Part shown: piece by piece, positions 11,643-23,050 of the stretch
How positions within the stretch are numbered: position 1 is the first letter of the stretch
Layout of the letters: every line of letters starts with the position of its first letter
Source: Isoetes taiwanensis
Taxonomy: Eukaryota; Streptophyta; Lycopodiopsida; Isoetales; Isoetaceae
DNA: 64,000 bases
Direction of reading: 5' to 3'
Assembly (NCBI GenBank): GCA_021234155.1
Contig: JAJEKV010000051.1
Span: 5,088,698-5,152,697 of the forward strand
Notes under the pieces: generated by a model
Databases searched by the model: none
The model's input: the letters and a program-made list of their open reading frames with translations, nothing else
What the model was told of the DNA's origin: nothing
Program-made: the position numbers and the translations under genes

Positions 11643-14600
11643 ATGGATTTGGTTGAGCGGTATGCTGCTGAATTTCAAGCAAAGTTTGGGGATTCAGATC
11701 CAGAACTTATAGCAAAAGAGCTGGGATTCGATCCTGAAGCTGATATACCAGAAATCTTGGTACCAAAAATTGAGGCATCAAGTGTTGTGGTTGGAAAAGA
11801 ATTATCAATTTTAGGAGAGCAGCCTTCAGTTCTTGCTTGTGATAATGTAGTTTCCCCTATAATTACAAAAGAAAGTCCTGCTGGCCATAACTGTTGTCTA
11901 TGTATTCAAGTGAAATGCAAATGTACCTCACCAAATACAGCTTGCAGGAGAATAATGTCTACCAAAAGAAGGATGCAGAGGAAAAGAAGAGCAGAAAGAT
12001 TAGCACTTGAATCTGCATCCAGTCCTCACAGACTGGCCACTCGAACCAAACAAAAGTTGGCAAAAGGTATTTTGGATAACATTCATAGTGTATGCAAGAA
12101 TTTATTTCAAGATGATTGGGATGAAATCTTGGCAAGAACAGGTCAGGGATTGCCAGAAATTGGTATAATGGGACACAAGGAATTGTTTGCAGTTAGGCAA
12201 GTTGTTGATAATGTGAAGAGTAGTCTTCAGACTAACAAACTAAGAAGGAACCAGGATATGACACAAGCAAGATCATCTACTCTTGTAATGGCTGTTAATA
12301 ATGCTAGCAATAAGTCTGGAGTTGCAAAGACTTTAAACATAAAGAGAAGGACTGTGTATGCTGCTTTGGACAAGAGGAAAGCAGCTGCAATTGGTGGGCC
12401 CTGGTCCATGTTTAAGAGAAAGGATAGAAGTGATAAGCTCTCTTTTAAAGGTCGAGAGAAGATATATAGTTACTGGGTTTGTAACACAAGAGTATCTCCC
12501 AACAAGAAACAAGTTGTGAAGCTTAGGAGAAACAATGAAGGAGTCAAGAATTTCAAGCCATATAGGTTGCATCCCATCCACTTTTTGAAAGAATCTCAGG
12601 TTAGTGAACTTTGATATTTTAGTTTTGAAATTCCTAGTAGTGTCAATTTACTGCTACATTTGAAGATCAGACAAATTTATTGAAGTGTAAATGTTATAAA
12701 AGTTTTTTTGTGTTGGCTTGATGTGCAGGTTGTCTTCTACAAAAAGTTTCAGAAACAGAATCCTGACATCAAAGTAGGTTTGAAAAGGTTTGAGTGCTTG
12801 AAACCTTTGTTTGTTAGGAGACTAAAAGATCGTGAAACTTGCATGTGCATTTATCACATGAAGATGGAATTTGTGAGACAGACATTGAATAGAATTAGAA
12901 GAGACATAAACACACATGGAACAAATTGTAAGTGCAAGTGTTCAATTTGTGGTGCTGGAGACTTTTGTGAAGCAAAGGAGATGACTTTTAATAGTGTTAG
13001 TGAACTATGGAGGTCAACGGTTTGTTCTAAGGCAGATGAGGATCTTTGGCACAAAGCAAATTGTCTACAACTTGATTGCAGCTCATGTGGAATAAGAAAA
13101 TTCAAAAGATGTCCAAGGAAGAAGAGCGCTATTCGGATAATCGATTGGAAAAGCTTTGAGAAGGTATGTACATGTTCAATTCATTGTTTTTGCATTTGTA
13201 TTCAATATTTGAAAAAACATGCAACTTATTTAAACTAAATCTGAAACTATGAATCTGAGAGTGTATTTTGTTTCTGCAGGTTAAAGAGACAATAAAAAGG
13301 AATCTGGGAAAGGATGGCTCCATCAAAGAGAAGACCAAGGATATCATGAGGCTAGTCTACAAAACAACAACATTGAAAGAATTCATGTCTCATGCTGAAT
13401 CTGTCATGAAGCAGTCCATTCCACATAATTACACAGCTAGGTGGCAAGCAGAACAATTTAAAAACTGTCTTCAAATATTTCCAAAAGGTACTATGGTTTC
13501 TGTTATAGATTTTGCCGAGAATTTCTCCTTCAAAGTTCAACAGGAAATCCAAAGCATGCATTGGCATAATGACCAATGTTCCATCCTAATTTATATCACT
13601 TACAGACATGCCCAAGATTCTGAAATCCCAAATCCCACACATCAAGATTGGTGACAGAAAAATTGTCAAAGAGACACATTTCTACATATCGGACGACAAG
13701 AAACATGACAGTTTATTTGTCCAGCATTGTTTCCAAAACCATCACGAGTTTTTGTTGAGCAGGGAAGTTAATTTGTCAAAACATGTGTTCTGGTCTGATG
13801 GATGTGCCTCCCAGTTCAAATCTTCTAGAGCTTTCTACTTCTTAGGCAGATTCTACAAGCTCAAGAGGATTAAGTTGCAGTGGAACTTTTTTGCCACATC
13901 ACATGGTAAAGGGGAGCATGACGGGGCTGGAGCTGTCATCAAAAGAATATTGACGAGTGAAATGCTTAAAAGGAACAGCACGCCCTTAAGGAATTCTGAA
14001 GATCTTGTCAACTTTCTCAATTCTTATTTCAGCTGCAAACAAACTTCAAAGGAATGCAACATACAAAGGTATTAGTTTTATTCCATAGTGTTGAGTAATT
14101 TTATATTGAAATTATTTCTTACACCCAAAACCATATGTGAACAGAGATTTGCCATATGAATATGATACTTTAGCCGGTACAAAAAAGATTCACACAATTA
14201 GGCCTTACTGCCAAGACAGGCCAACTGAAATGGCACATAGGCATCTCTCATGCTTTTGCAGATTTTGTTGGAGAGAATTATGGTCTAAATGTAGACATGC
14301 ATCTCGGCTTGGAGATTATTCATTGTCAACCCTGATTCCTATGGTTTTCGAGCAGGAGTCTCCTGTCCACCATGTGCAGTATGAGGGGGACAATCAATGG
14401 AAAGCAGAAATGGTTGAAGTAGGTGATAACTTTGTTGTGAATGCAGAGGAAGGAAATGATGAGAATGTGGATTTCTGGATAATCAAGTGCACTGAACCTA
14501 AACACATTGTGCAGCATGCATTTAAGGACTATTGGGGCTCTAAGTTCAACAGGCAGGAGGTTGTCTTGTCAGGTAAGTATTACAAGTTCATCGGAGATGG

Positions 14601-14802
14601 TAAGTATGAGCTGTTAGACAATATGCCTGATGTAACTTGCTATACACACCTTGTAGTTTGTGCAAAGGTTGAATTGCAGGCTGCACATGGTGAGAAGGGT
14701 GTGTTCTGCCTCTCAGATGATGCACATGAGCAGATTATTGAATATTTGCCTCCTCCCTCATCCGAGGCACTCGCTGCCAGCCCTAGTATAGAGGAGGATT
14801 GA
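11643..14802 (+). CDS. DDE-like transposase, five exons, probable frameshift
   Basis: Exons are 11643-12599, 12729-13163, 13280 to about 13600, about 13608-14068 and 14145-14802. All clear junctions are GT-AG and in frame. The start is the ATG of MDLVERYAAEF, just after an AG. The N-terminal half is basic, with a Cys-rich cluster (CCLCIQVKCKC) and a second one (CKCKCSICGAGDFC). The presumed catalytic core has DFAENF in exon 3, then WSDGCASQFK and SHGKGEHDGAGAVIKR in exon 4. This pattern is familiar to me from large uncharacterised transposase-like families in invertebrates. The C-terminus has a Cys/His patch (CFCRFCWRELWSKCRH) and a BAH-like segment. Between exons 3 and 4, near 13600-13640, the frame shifts by one base. 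That is either a mutation or an intron I could not resolve. Confidence 0.7.
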
Positions 14803-15541
14803 TGCAGTGAAGTGAATCCATGCATAAATGTTAATATAACATTGTAAACTTGGGCAACTGTCTCTTCTATCTAAATAGTGAACCATATGGTTCATGTGTT
14901 GTTTCAGCCTTTTTCTTCTATCAATAGTAACAGAACCATATTGTAACCATTGTTTCAACCATTGTTGTCAAAAATTCAAAGTGTTTTAATATCAAGTGTT
15001 TCAATATTGATCAAGTGTCTTCTTTCTCTTGCTTTTATTGTTGGGTGCCCGGATTGTCAACTGCCTGTATGGAACAGGTGTTCAATGAATTGAACAAGTG
15101 CTTAAGTAATGAAGTCTTACAAGTAAACAAGTCCATTATTTCCTATCATCTTTGATCAGTTGTATAATGTTTAAATGTGTTGATAAATAATGTTTAAGTG
15201 GCTTCATTATTTCATCAAGTGATGTTGTTTAAATATTTCGAGTTCAATAACGTGTTTTTGTATTGAGTTCAATAAGTTGTGTGTTTGTATTGTCTTCTTT
15301 GTGTTTGTAATTTAAACAGTTCAAAACTTGTGTACTTGTGTACTTGTGTTCAATATTCAGTGTTTAATTGCATGTTTAAAGTGTTCAATTCAGTACTTGT
15401 CTGGTCTTGTGTTTCAAGTACAGGTATTGAAGTAAAGAAGGCTAACCCTCAAAGTTTCACTACATTTAACCTGTTGCAAACCACATATTCATGAAGAAGA
15501 CTGCTCACAATTTCCTAAAAACTCAAGTATTCCATTGTAAA
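14803..15541. other. AT-rich spacer between the transposon's genes
   Basis: Contains many TGTTTAA/TGTTCAA-type short repeats and no open frame of note. The last 120 bp (15424-15541) are the first copy of a tandem unit; the second copy starts at about 17108. Confidence 0.5.
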
Positions 15542-15553
15542 CAAGTATTGAAG

Positions 15554-17107
15554 ATGGGGTTAGGGTTAGGCGGCAGATAGGACGGCGGCGGCGGCCGCCC
15601 AAGCTTCGTGAAGACCCTGCACTTATCGTAGCTGTTGGAAGAGCAGCATCCGTGGCTGCTGCTACCCTTTCAGATCCGAAGTAGTAGCCGGGCTCCAAGC
15701 ATTTTTCTATCAGATTCGAGCTGCTGCAGTGAGCTTGCTACCAGGTTATGGCCGCTGTCCTGTTATCTTGCTTTTCTGTTCCATCTTGTGATAGGGTAAG
15801 TTTGGATACTCCGTTTCTTGCTGAAGCTCTGAAATGGTTTAGCACTAGCTAGCAGTTAGCTTGTTCTCAAGGTGCTCAGATATCCTGGGGTTTGGTTCTA
15901 GGCATGTCTAAGTGTATCTTTTAAGCTACTGTTAGCAATCTTGTAAGCACATCTTGGTGAAATCTTTCAGTTCTGGTTAGCTCTTTCAATCTTGGCTCCA
16001 TTTTGCTGCACCCACTGCAGTGTGTAAGCTGCACCCATTGCAGCGTGTATGCTGCACTCACTGTGGCATGATGATCGCACTCACTGCGATTATCTTGGTA
16101 GAGCTAATAGTGGTTTGTGTGCCTTGATTTGTTTGCAAGCCCGAGGAAGTGCTTGAATATCTTCCTGGATGTTTCTTGCATTTCCTTCCACATTCTCCAT
16201 CCCAGCTGGAGAGGAGATCAATGTTGGCTATGGCAGGCCAAGCTGAGACACTTTGCTAACGGACGGGAGGCCATGGCAGACCTGTCTTCCTTTGGTTTCC
16301 GGTGGCAGACTTGGTTTTTTTGTGGGGTCACAGCATTTTGCCTGAGGATTCCAATAAGATAATCTCTTGAAAAGGTGATGGGCATTCTCCTATCGTACAG
16401 ATTATTGCCAGAAGCTTGGATCTTCATCCCTTGGTCCTACATGAAAAGGGGAATGACCCATAGTAACTTTGCTGCATGGAAAGGGTAGGGGAGCTGCACA
16501 AAGGGGGTGGTGGGATGCTCCAAGTGTTGGAGTTATGCTGAAATATATCCTATAGTACTTTACTGGAGGGAAGATAATGGCAGTTCTCTCAAGTACGAAC
16601 ATCCTCTCACTTACATCCTTCGATTGAGCTTCAAGATGGTGGGAGCACACTTGGAAAGAGACCTCGGCCTTTGTAGTACCACTAGTAGGGGAAGAAGGTG
16701 GCTTTCAACGCTCACATGTTTGCAGCATTACTACTGTAATAGAGATGTGCCCTTCAGGTATACATTGCGGGGTGCATTTCAGGGTCTCAGGGAGCATTTC
16801 TTTATTAAACCCCACAAATGTTGCTACCTTCTTGAGTACGTGCAGTGGGCGAGAAGAGGGCTATGCCCTTAGTACTGGGTGGATCAAAAGGGTGGGGGCC
16901 CAAATCTTCTTGCAATAACGAGGAAGAGGTTGAGGATGCCTTGATCATAGTACATGAGTGTTATCTTAGAGTCGTCCTTCAAGCTTAATGGCTGTTTGTG
17001 CTTATCCCTTTAGGTATCTGGCTTTTGAGCCATCCTCAATAAGGTGTTTATACCATTATTTATTATAATAATAAAAATCTAGCCTTCAACCAAAAAAAAA
17101 AAAAAAA
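15554..17107 (+). mobile_element. poly(A)-tailed retro-insertion
   Basis: A 1.55-kb block ends in about 18 A residues (from 17092). It is flanked by an 11-bp target copy, AAGTATTGAAG (15543-15553 and 17108-17118), the hallmark of LINE-driven insertion. It begins GGGGTTAGGGTTAGG, followed by a GC-rich 5' part with CGGCGGCGGC. No long coding frame is seen on plus. It could be a SINE-like element, a truncated LINE 3' region, or a retroposed non-coding transcript. It lies inside the two-gene transposon and is therefore younger than it. Confidence 0.75.
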
Positions 17108-17118
17108 AAGTATTGAAG

Positions 17119-17930
17119 TAAAAAATGCTAACCCTCAAAGTTTCAGCACATTAAACCTGTTGCAAACCACATATTCATGAAGAAAACTGCTCACAAATTT
17201 GACAACCATAAATATGCATTCATTTACAAGGCATTTACATTGTGAAAGGTTCAAGCTTTCTGCCTTTACAAAATAGGCAGTACAAAATCATTGACATAGT
17301 GTCAATGGATTGACAGTCATTCTGTACAAAAAAAACATTGTAGTTCATGTCATTTAAAAAGGGATCTTCACTCTGCATAATAGAAACATGAAATTGAATT
17401 AACATACACATAGATGTAGTTGCAAGATCAATAAGTTACAAACCTGGCAAGTGTAAAGAGATCTTCTTCTGTTTAACAAACTGTTCCAGTGTCATGGCTT
17501 CTTCATCACTGTCATCATCACGAGCATCAGCAACTTTGGCAGCAATAGATGGAATTGAAGGTGGAAGAGATGGAATTGAAGGTGCTTGAGCTGAAGGGGC
17601 TTCAACTAATGGTATCACAACTTCAAGAGGAACATGAGGAGATGCAAATGAAGGAGCTTGCACTAAAGGTACATTGGCTTCCACCTGTGTTGAAACTAAA
17701 GGTGCTGGAACTAGAGGTGCTGCAGTTACAGGGGCTTCAAAAGGTATATAGCAGCAATTGTAGATGCTACTGGTTCAAACCACAAATTTGCAATCTGGCT
17801 AGAGTTGAAGGACTCAGCTTGGTTGCTTAAAGTATCATCTAACAGCAGAAAATGAGAATCAATATCTGCAAAATAATAGCACATTATTATTTGAAATGAA
17901 ATGTAGCACATGTATACCTGTGGGAGCATC
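17119..17930 (-). other. second tandem unit and proline-rich open frame
   Basis: Positions 17108-17205 repeat 15420-15515 with small changes. On the minus strand 17436-17690 is open and reads as a repetitive PLV.APS...PSIP-type peptide with an acidic DDDSDEEA patch. It could be an alternative 3' exon of the neighbouring minus-strand gene. The main splice form reaches a stop at 17931 before it, so I list it as uncertain. Confidence 0.35.
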
Positions 17931-19854
17931 CTATTGTAGGTTCTTCTTAGAATCCTTTGGTGTATTCTCCCCACATTTTTTTTTGGTAACCACTGGCTGC
18001 TTACTTTTTGGTCCAGCCTTCTTTGTACTCTTTGGCTTATCTGTAAGGTAAGTAAGTTAGAAATACAAACAAAAATTACATTATTTTATAGCTAGAACAC
18101 TTACCAGAAACTGCAGATACATGCTCACATGCATTCCATTTACTAGGTCTACCTTTACGAACATTAGGAAGTTTCTTTTGTCCACCTTCTTCTACAATTG
18201 GTAAGGATTCTATTACTATTGGTGCAGGTTCAGCCTCAGAAATCCCTGGACCTGTTTGATCCTTAGCAGCTACAAGATTAGCATGTTCTTCTCCCTTCCT
18301 TTTCCTCTTAGCAGCAGCTGCAAAAAACACAAGGCTGTAAGGTTTATAAACTGCAATTAATAAAGACATTTATCAACATACTAACCTTTCTTGGGTGATG
18401 TCATAGACCTTGTTATACGTCTCTTGACCTTCACAGGTTCAGGTTCAGAGACTTGATCTTCCTCTATGTCTTCATCATCTTCTTCATAAGCAAGAGGTTC
18501 TTCCTTACACTTGTTGCTAGGTAAGGAATCCAGATAGCCAAGCTCAACATATAATTCTGTAGGCACTTCACTCTTGCAAACTATGCAAAGAAGGTTCTCC
18601 ATACAAACTTGGAAACAAAACAAGTGATACTTGTGTCCACAATTTAATTCAACACGTAATGTATAATCTGGATTGAAATCAAAACCACATACTTGACAAC
18701 CAGAAAGAAGATTAATCACTGTCAACTTACCAAAACTCGGTCTAATAATGCTTCTGCTAGCATTGTGCTCACGTAGGTGCTGTAAATTTTTAGCCTTCTC
18801 TTTGTATTCAGAAAAATCTAACATTTTGGCCTGCAAGGCATTGTTCAAATCTGTTAACTTCTCCTCCATTGCTTTACTGTTGTCAGCCTGTTTTTTCCTT
18901 TTCAGAATTGTGAGCAAAGACAAACCGAGCTTAGATTCATCATCACAAAGCTTAGCAATAGCATTATCCTCCTCTGGAAAGTCTTTAACCAAAAGCTGAA
19001 TATCAAGTTTAACATTTTTAATACTCTTGGAAACAGAGGTTGCAGCCTCATCAAAACCTGCAAGCAAGCCCTCATTTCTAATTTTCTCAACTTCAACCTC
19101 TTTGATTTGCTGCTGCAGAGACTTGATGGAATCTTCAAAAGCTAAATAGTCAGCTTCTAAATAAGAAACACCCATATTAATATTCTCCAAAGTAGTGTCT
19201 ACTTGATCCGTTTTATGCCTTTTATTCATGTTTGAAATCTCAATTCTTTCAAAAGAAAAGGTAGCCCGATCCAACAAATACTTACTTGGGTTCGATTCAG
19301 CTCTTCTAGTGTGCTGCCAAGCAAATGCACGTGCAAAAATAGTTCTGGCCTCATTGTTTTTCAAACCATCTTGATAAACCCTGTTAATCAAATCCTTCAG
19401 ATGATGTTCAAACTCTGGCCTAATTGCTGATACTTTTATCTTGTTGTCTTTCTTCACTTCCCCAGTCCAAACTGTCAAGAAATCACCCCTGGTGCAATCT
19501 GCCCAAGTTATAGTGCTTGGATCCTTGCCCTCATTGCACAAGCCACGATATTCTACAAACTGCTGGACTATGTAAGCTTTCTTCATCTGCAAAGCAAGCA
19601 TCAGAAAAGTTCGGCGATTCAAATTAAAAAAGAACAAAACAAATAAATCTTGAATCTTTCTTAACTTCAAAAAAAAAAACAGAAAAATCAGGAAGCAGGA
19701 ACACACAGACATGGATTTTTACCTCTTGTATGGTAGGCAGCTTGTTTGGTTCTTTGCCGAGATGCCGATCTTCAACTAAATCCTCTACAGGGTTTGTACC
19801 CAACGGCAACATCATAGCAGGCATGGCAATTATGAGAAAGTACCAGTGATTCAT
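17931..19854 (-). CDS. coiled-coil and RING-type zinc-finger protein of the transposon
   Basis: Four exons on minus join in frame at GT-AG sites: 19723-19854, 18386-19586, 18105-18317 and 17931-18040. Total 1656 nt, 551 residues plus stop. About residues 190-320 are charged and helical, probably coiled coil. Around residues 340-385 is CQVCGFDFN, then LNCGHKYHLFCFQVC and CIVC, a C-x2-C / C-x-H-x2-H-x2-C / C-x2-C pattern like RING-H2. An acidic stretch follows (EEDDEDIEED), then KRRITRSMTSPKK, a KGRPSKW sequence resembling an AT-hook, and a Lys-rich tail. It may help transposition or act as a ubiquitin ligase, but neither is shown. The ATG at 19854 is the first in this frame; an upstream exon is possible. 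Confidence 0.65.
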
Positions 19855-20055
19855 TGGCAGCAAAAGTTCATAGCTCTGGCCTCAAATCATAGCATGAAAT
19901 CATAGCTCCGGCTTCACGCAGAAAATCTGCACCAAAAAGATTTTAGGGTAAAGCAAGAACGCAATGAAAAAAAAAAGGGAGGGAGGGAAAACAAAAAAGG
20001 AGGGAAAGAAAACTTCTTTAGGGGGGTGCTGAAGGGGTGCTTGCCATGCGCATTT

Positions 20056-20081
20056 TTGCCCCCAATATTGTGCTTAGACCC
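20056..20081 (-). repeat. right terminal inverted repeat
   Basis: Reverse complement of the left end, followed by TATA at 20082-20085. Confidence 0.85.
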
Positions 20082-20085
20082 TATA

Positions 20086-20885
20086 TCGAGTGTAGTCCTT
20101 CCACAAAGACGCCACGCAAGACCACTGAAGATGGCAAGCTTTTTTGGTCTACTGTCAATGCTGTTACGAATAACATTTGCCATAACGTCCACAAGGGTGA
20201 ATGGAACTCGAGATGCTTTGACCCCCGAAAAGAGGCGATCAAAGCGGCTTTAGAAGAAGAAGGAGAGATATCATGGAGGGAAGTTATAAAACATTATGGT
20301 CAGCATGTTAAAGCCACCAGGAATTAGGCTCTTTTATTCTTCATGATGACCACCATCATACTCATGTCTGATTTATATTCTGCAGAGGTAATCAGAAGAA
20401 GCAGCTGACAGAATTGGCAGAAGCTGCGGGAGTCTCGATAGACACAGTGGCAAAACCTCTAGGGTGGACTGATGAGGCATTTGAAGTACATCATCTCTAA
20501 TGCTTGAGACGAGTCGTATAACTAGATGATGCCACGTAGACTAAGACTTTGTGTTGCATTGCAGTGTTTGAAGACCAGCATAATTTCGAAGAAAGGGGTA
20601 GATAGAACTATGCCAGCTTTGAAGTCGAGGTATGACGAAGCAAGTGGCAGCTATAGTGCCAATAAGATTGGGTCCAGCAGTTGAGGGTACCAATAACCTA
20701 TTTGTAAGTATAAATTTGATTTAGAATTTAGGTTCTCACATTGAATACTAACATTAGCTTTGGGTGCTCATGCTAAACAGAGGACAATGTTCAAGAGAAA
20801 TGTTGGTAAAGATGAACGCGAAAGGGCCTTCAAACAAGGCAATCGTGTGGCCATCCAATACACCTATGCGCGTGAACGGGTGTGA
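20086..20885 (+). pseudogene. older coding-like locus, right part
   Basis: Continuation of the locus split by the transposon. An open stretch at 20100-20324 reads KLFWSTVNAVTNNICHNVHK, later EEEGEISWREVIKHYGQHV. It is followed at 20390-20490 by QLTELAEAAGVSIDTVAKPL. The pieces look like exons (GCAGAGG-type acceptors are present), but stops occur and I recognise no family. Confidence 0.35.
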
Positions 20886-21947
20886 CGTTCCCTTGAAACA
20901 TACGCTATAAATATATATATTGCTGGGCCACGTCACTGTACGCTAAGTTATTCATATAACTTAGCCAACCTTAGGCATAGGGCCATTTCCACATGGCCTC
21001 ACCCTATTGGGCACCTGCCACATGGAAGCACCCCATTGGAGCCATGTGGCAGTGACGTGGAACCCGAACCTATAAATGGCCAAACCCTAACCCTAGGCCA
21101 TTTTTCTGGCTCCAACTGTCTTGGAACCTTGCTCATGCTCGAAACTCTGTTTCGAGAACCGTCTGCTGTGGCACAACATAGCACAGCAGCCCCCAGAGCG
21201 TGTGCGCATTAGTAGGAGTGGGAGCTATGTCGAACCCCTTGAAGGCCATGGAGACGCCGGAAGTAGGAGGGAGTTCCTCAGGAGCAGGTACTTGGGTTAG
21301 AGTTCTTTGTAGATCATCTTGAAGTTAGGACTCCAGATGAGTTAGCATTTCGTGCCTCTAGTAGAGCCTTCCTAGAACCCTCAGTCTAGATCTTAAACCC
21401 TAATCAATGAACCCTAACTGTAAGTTAGATGTATATGATTAGCTTTAGATGTTCTTCTCATTATTATCATGTTATGTGGATATGTGATGTTGGTTGATCA
21501 TGTTTGCTCCTCTTGTATTGGGAAGGGGGGTAGAGACCTAGTAGCCATTACTTAGTGATGCTCCTAGTATAGACCCCTTTAGTTCCTATTATTATGCGGC
21601 CTGTGCATAGGAACCCACCAGGCTACGGGGGCTATGATATGGCTCAGCACCAGATAACGGGGCTAGAGGTGAAGCGGAGGGAGGGTCCCTGCAGAGCGCG
21701 GCTACTGGGGACCCCATAGCGGGCTAGGCCTATAGCCGGTCACTTCGAGTGGGCCGGATATGGGTCCGACACCTCCTGGGGCAATGGTGTCGCCCTACCT
21801 CTCAAGAGCTGCAGGTGACGTCCTGGCTCTTGTTTTGGGGGGTTAAGTCAGGTAAGAATCGTGTGTCGCCACGATTCTCTAGCCGCTCGTGGAGCCTCTA
21901 GATCCGGGGAAGGGGAGATGGAACCCTTCCTGCCTCGTCGGACTGGG
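20886..21947 (+). other. LTR- or promoter-like sequence, unassigned
   Basis: Begins TGTGACGTTCCC near the end of the older locus. A TATA-like CCTATAAATGG lies near 21070, followed by CCCTAACCCTAGG. The rest is GC-rich and non-coding, unlike its AT-rich surroundings. This resembles the make-up of a solo LTR, but I could not find paired ends or a target duplication. Confidence 0.3.
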
Positions 21948-23050
21948 GAGAAGTCTTGGAGATCCCATATTTAAAAACAACTGACTTGTTGTTTGAAACT
22001 GTCATATTCTCAATGATAAGTGCATTGTTCCCATGCATTTCAAGTAGATCTGTGTCTGCATGCCTGTGGGTTTTATATAAAGCCAAGTCAAACAAAATAC
22101 GATATATTATTTTATTTTATTGTTGTCATATTCCAGGCATTGGACATTTTTACAATTTAAGAAATAGGCCAGCCCATAAATGCTTGCAAATCAAACTTTT
22201 TATAGTCAGCAGAGTGATGAAGGCCTCATGGCTGATCAGAGCAAAGCCCTGGAACTTATCAGCCTCTAGCTAAACGCGAGAGAAGTTTTGGAGATCCCGT
22301 GATTAAAGACCATCAAATTGCTGTTTGAAAGTCCAAAATGAAAGTCATTTTTCAAGCAAATGTGTTGTTTCCTCATGCATTTTGAGCAGCTCATTAGTGA
22401 CATAGATGTGTCTTTTGTAAAGTTAGACCATCATAAATGATATATACTATTTTATTGCTATCATGCTTAAGACCTAGAACCTTTTTTACAAGTTAAGAAA
22501 TGGACCAGACCATACATGCTTATGAATCTACCTGCTAGTAGTAAGGAGAGAGGCTTTGAGCCACTAAATAAAGTCACTTGGATTAGGTGCATGGTATTAC
22601 AGCAATCAGAATGCATGTGTGGGCATTCCTTATGTTGTTTTTATTTTTTAACCCCAAAGAGACCACATCCTTTAATATGCACGATTCCAGAACTTATGTG
22701 TAACAAGCAAGTACATTTATTTATTATTTTAATTAAAAAATTTATATTAATACTTATTTAATATTTACTATTAAATATTTACTTTGCCTTAGCCTTAAAT
22801 TAAAACCTTATCCTTAAATTAAAATAAAGACATTCCAGGGCAAAGCCCTAGAACTTATCAGCCTCCAGCAAAAAGCTAGAGAAGTCTTGGAGATCCCATA
22901 TTTAAAAACAGCTGACTTGTTGTTTGAAACTTCAAAGTAGAACATACTGTCATATTTTCAAGGATAAGTGCATTGTTTCCATGCATTTTAAGTAGATCTT
23001 TACCTGCATGCATGTGGGCTTTATATAATTAAAAAATTTATATTAATACT
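21948..23050 (+). repeat. three diverged direct copies of a 140-160 bp unit
   Basis: Copies lie at about 21948-22083, 22270-22430 and 22869-23025. Each starts GAGAAGT(C/T)TTGGAGATCCC and carries TTGTTTGAAA, a GTG(C/T)(A/G)TTGTT..C.CATGCATTT core, then TTTATATAA or a similar end. Copies 2 and 3 are preceded by a shared GCAAAGCCCT(G/A)GAACTTATC lead. Between them are AT-rich microrepeats such as TTTAATATTTA near 22740-22800 and 23030-23090. Confidence 0.65.

Larger units (their letters stand above)
11399..20081 (+). mobile_element. 8.68-kb two-gene TIR DNA transposon
   Basis: The left end starts GGGTCTAAGCACAATATTGG and the right end is its reverse complement; about 26 bp match with one indel (11399-11425 and 20056-20081). 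TATA flanks both ends (11395-11398 and 20082-20085), consistent with a 4-bp target duplication, although TATA is palindromic. Inside lie a spliced DDE-like transposase on plus (11643-14802) and a spliced coiled-coil/RING-type gene on minus (17931-19854), convergent. Paired GGGTGCT motifs lie just inside each end in direct orientation. A later poly(A) insertion sits between the genes. I could not assign a named superfamily. Confidence 0.85.

Noticed and set aside
15554-15580. GGGTTAGGGTTAGG as telomere DNA
   Set aside because: Only two units at the start of a retro-insertion; far too short for an interstitial telomere array.
21948-23050. CRISPR-like array (regular repeats)
   Set aside because: Copies are long, diverged and unevenly spaced, with no short identical repeats or cas genes; plant DNA.
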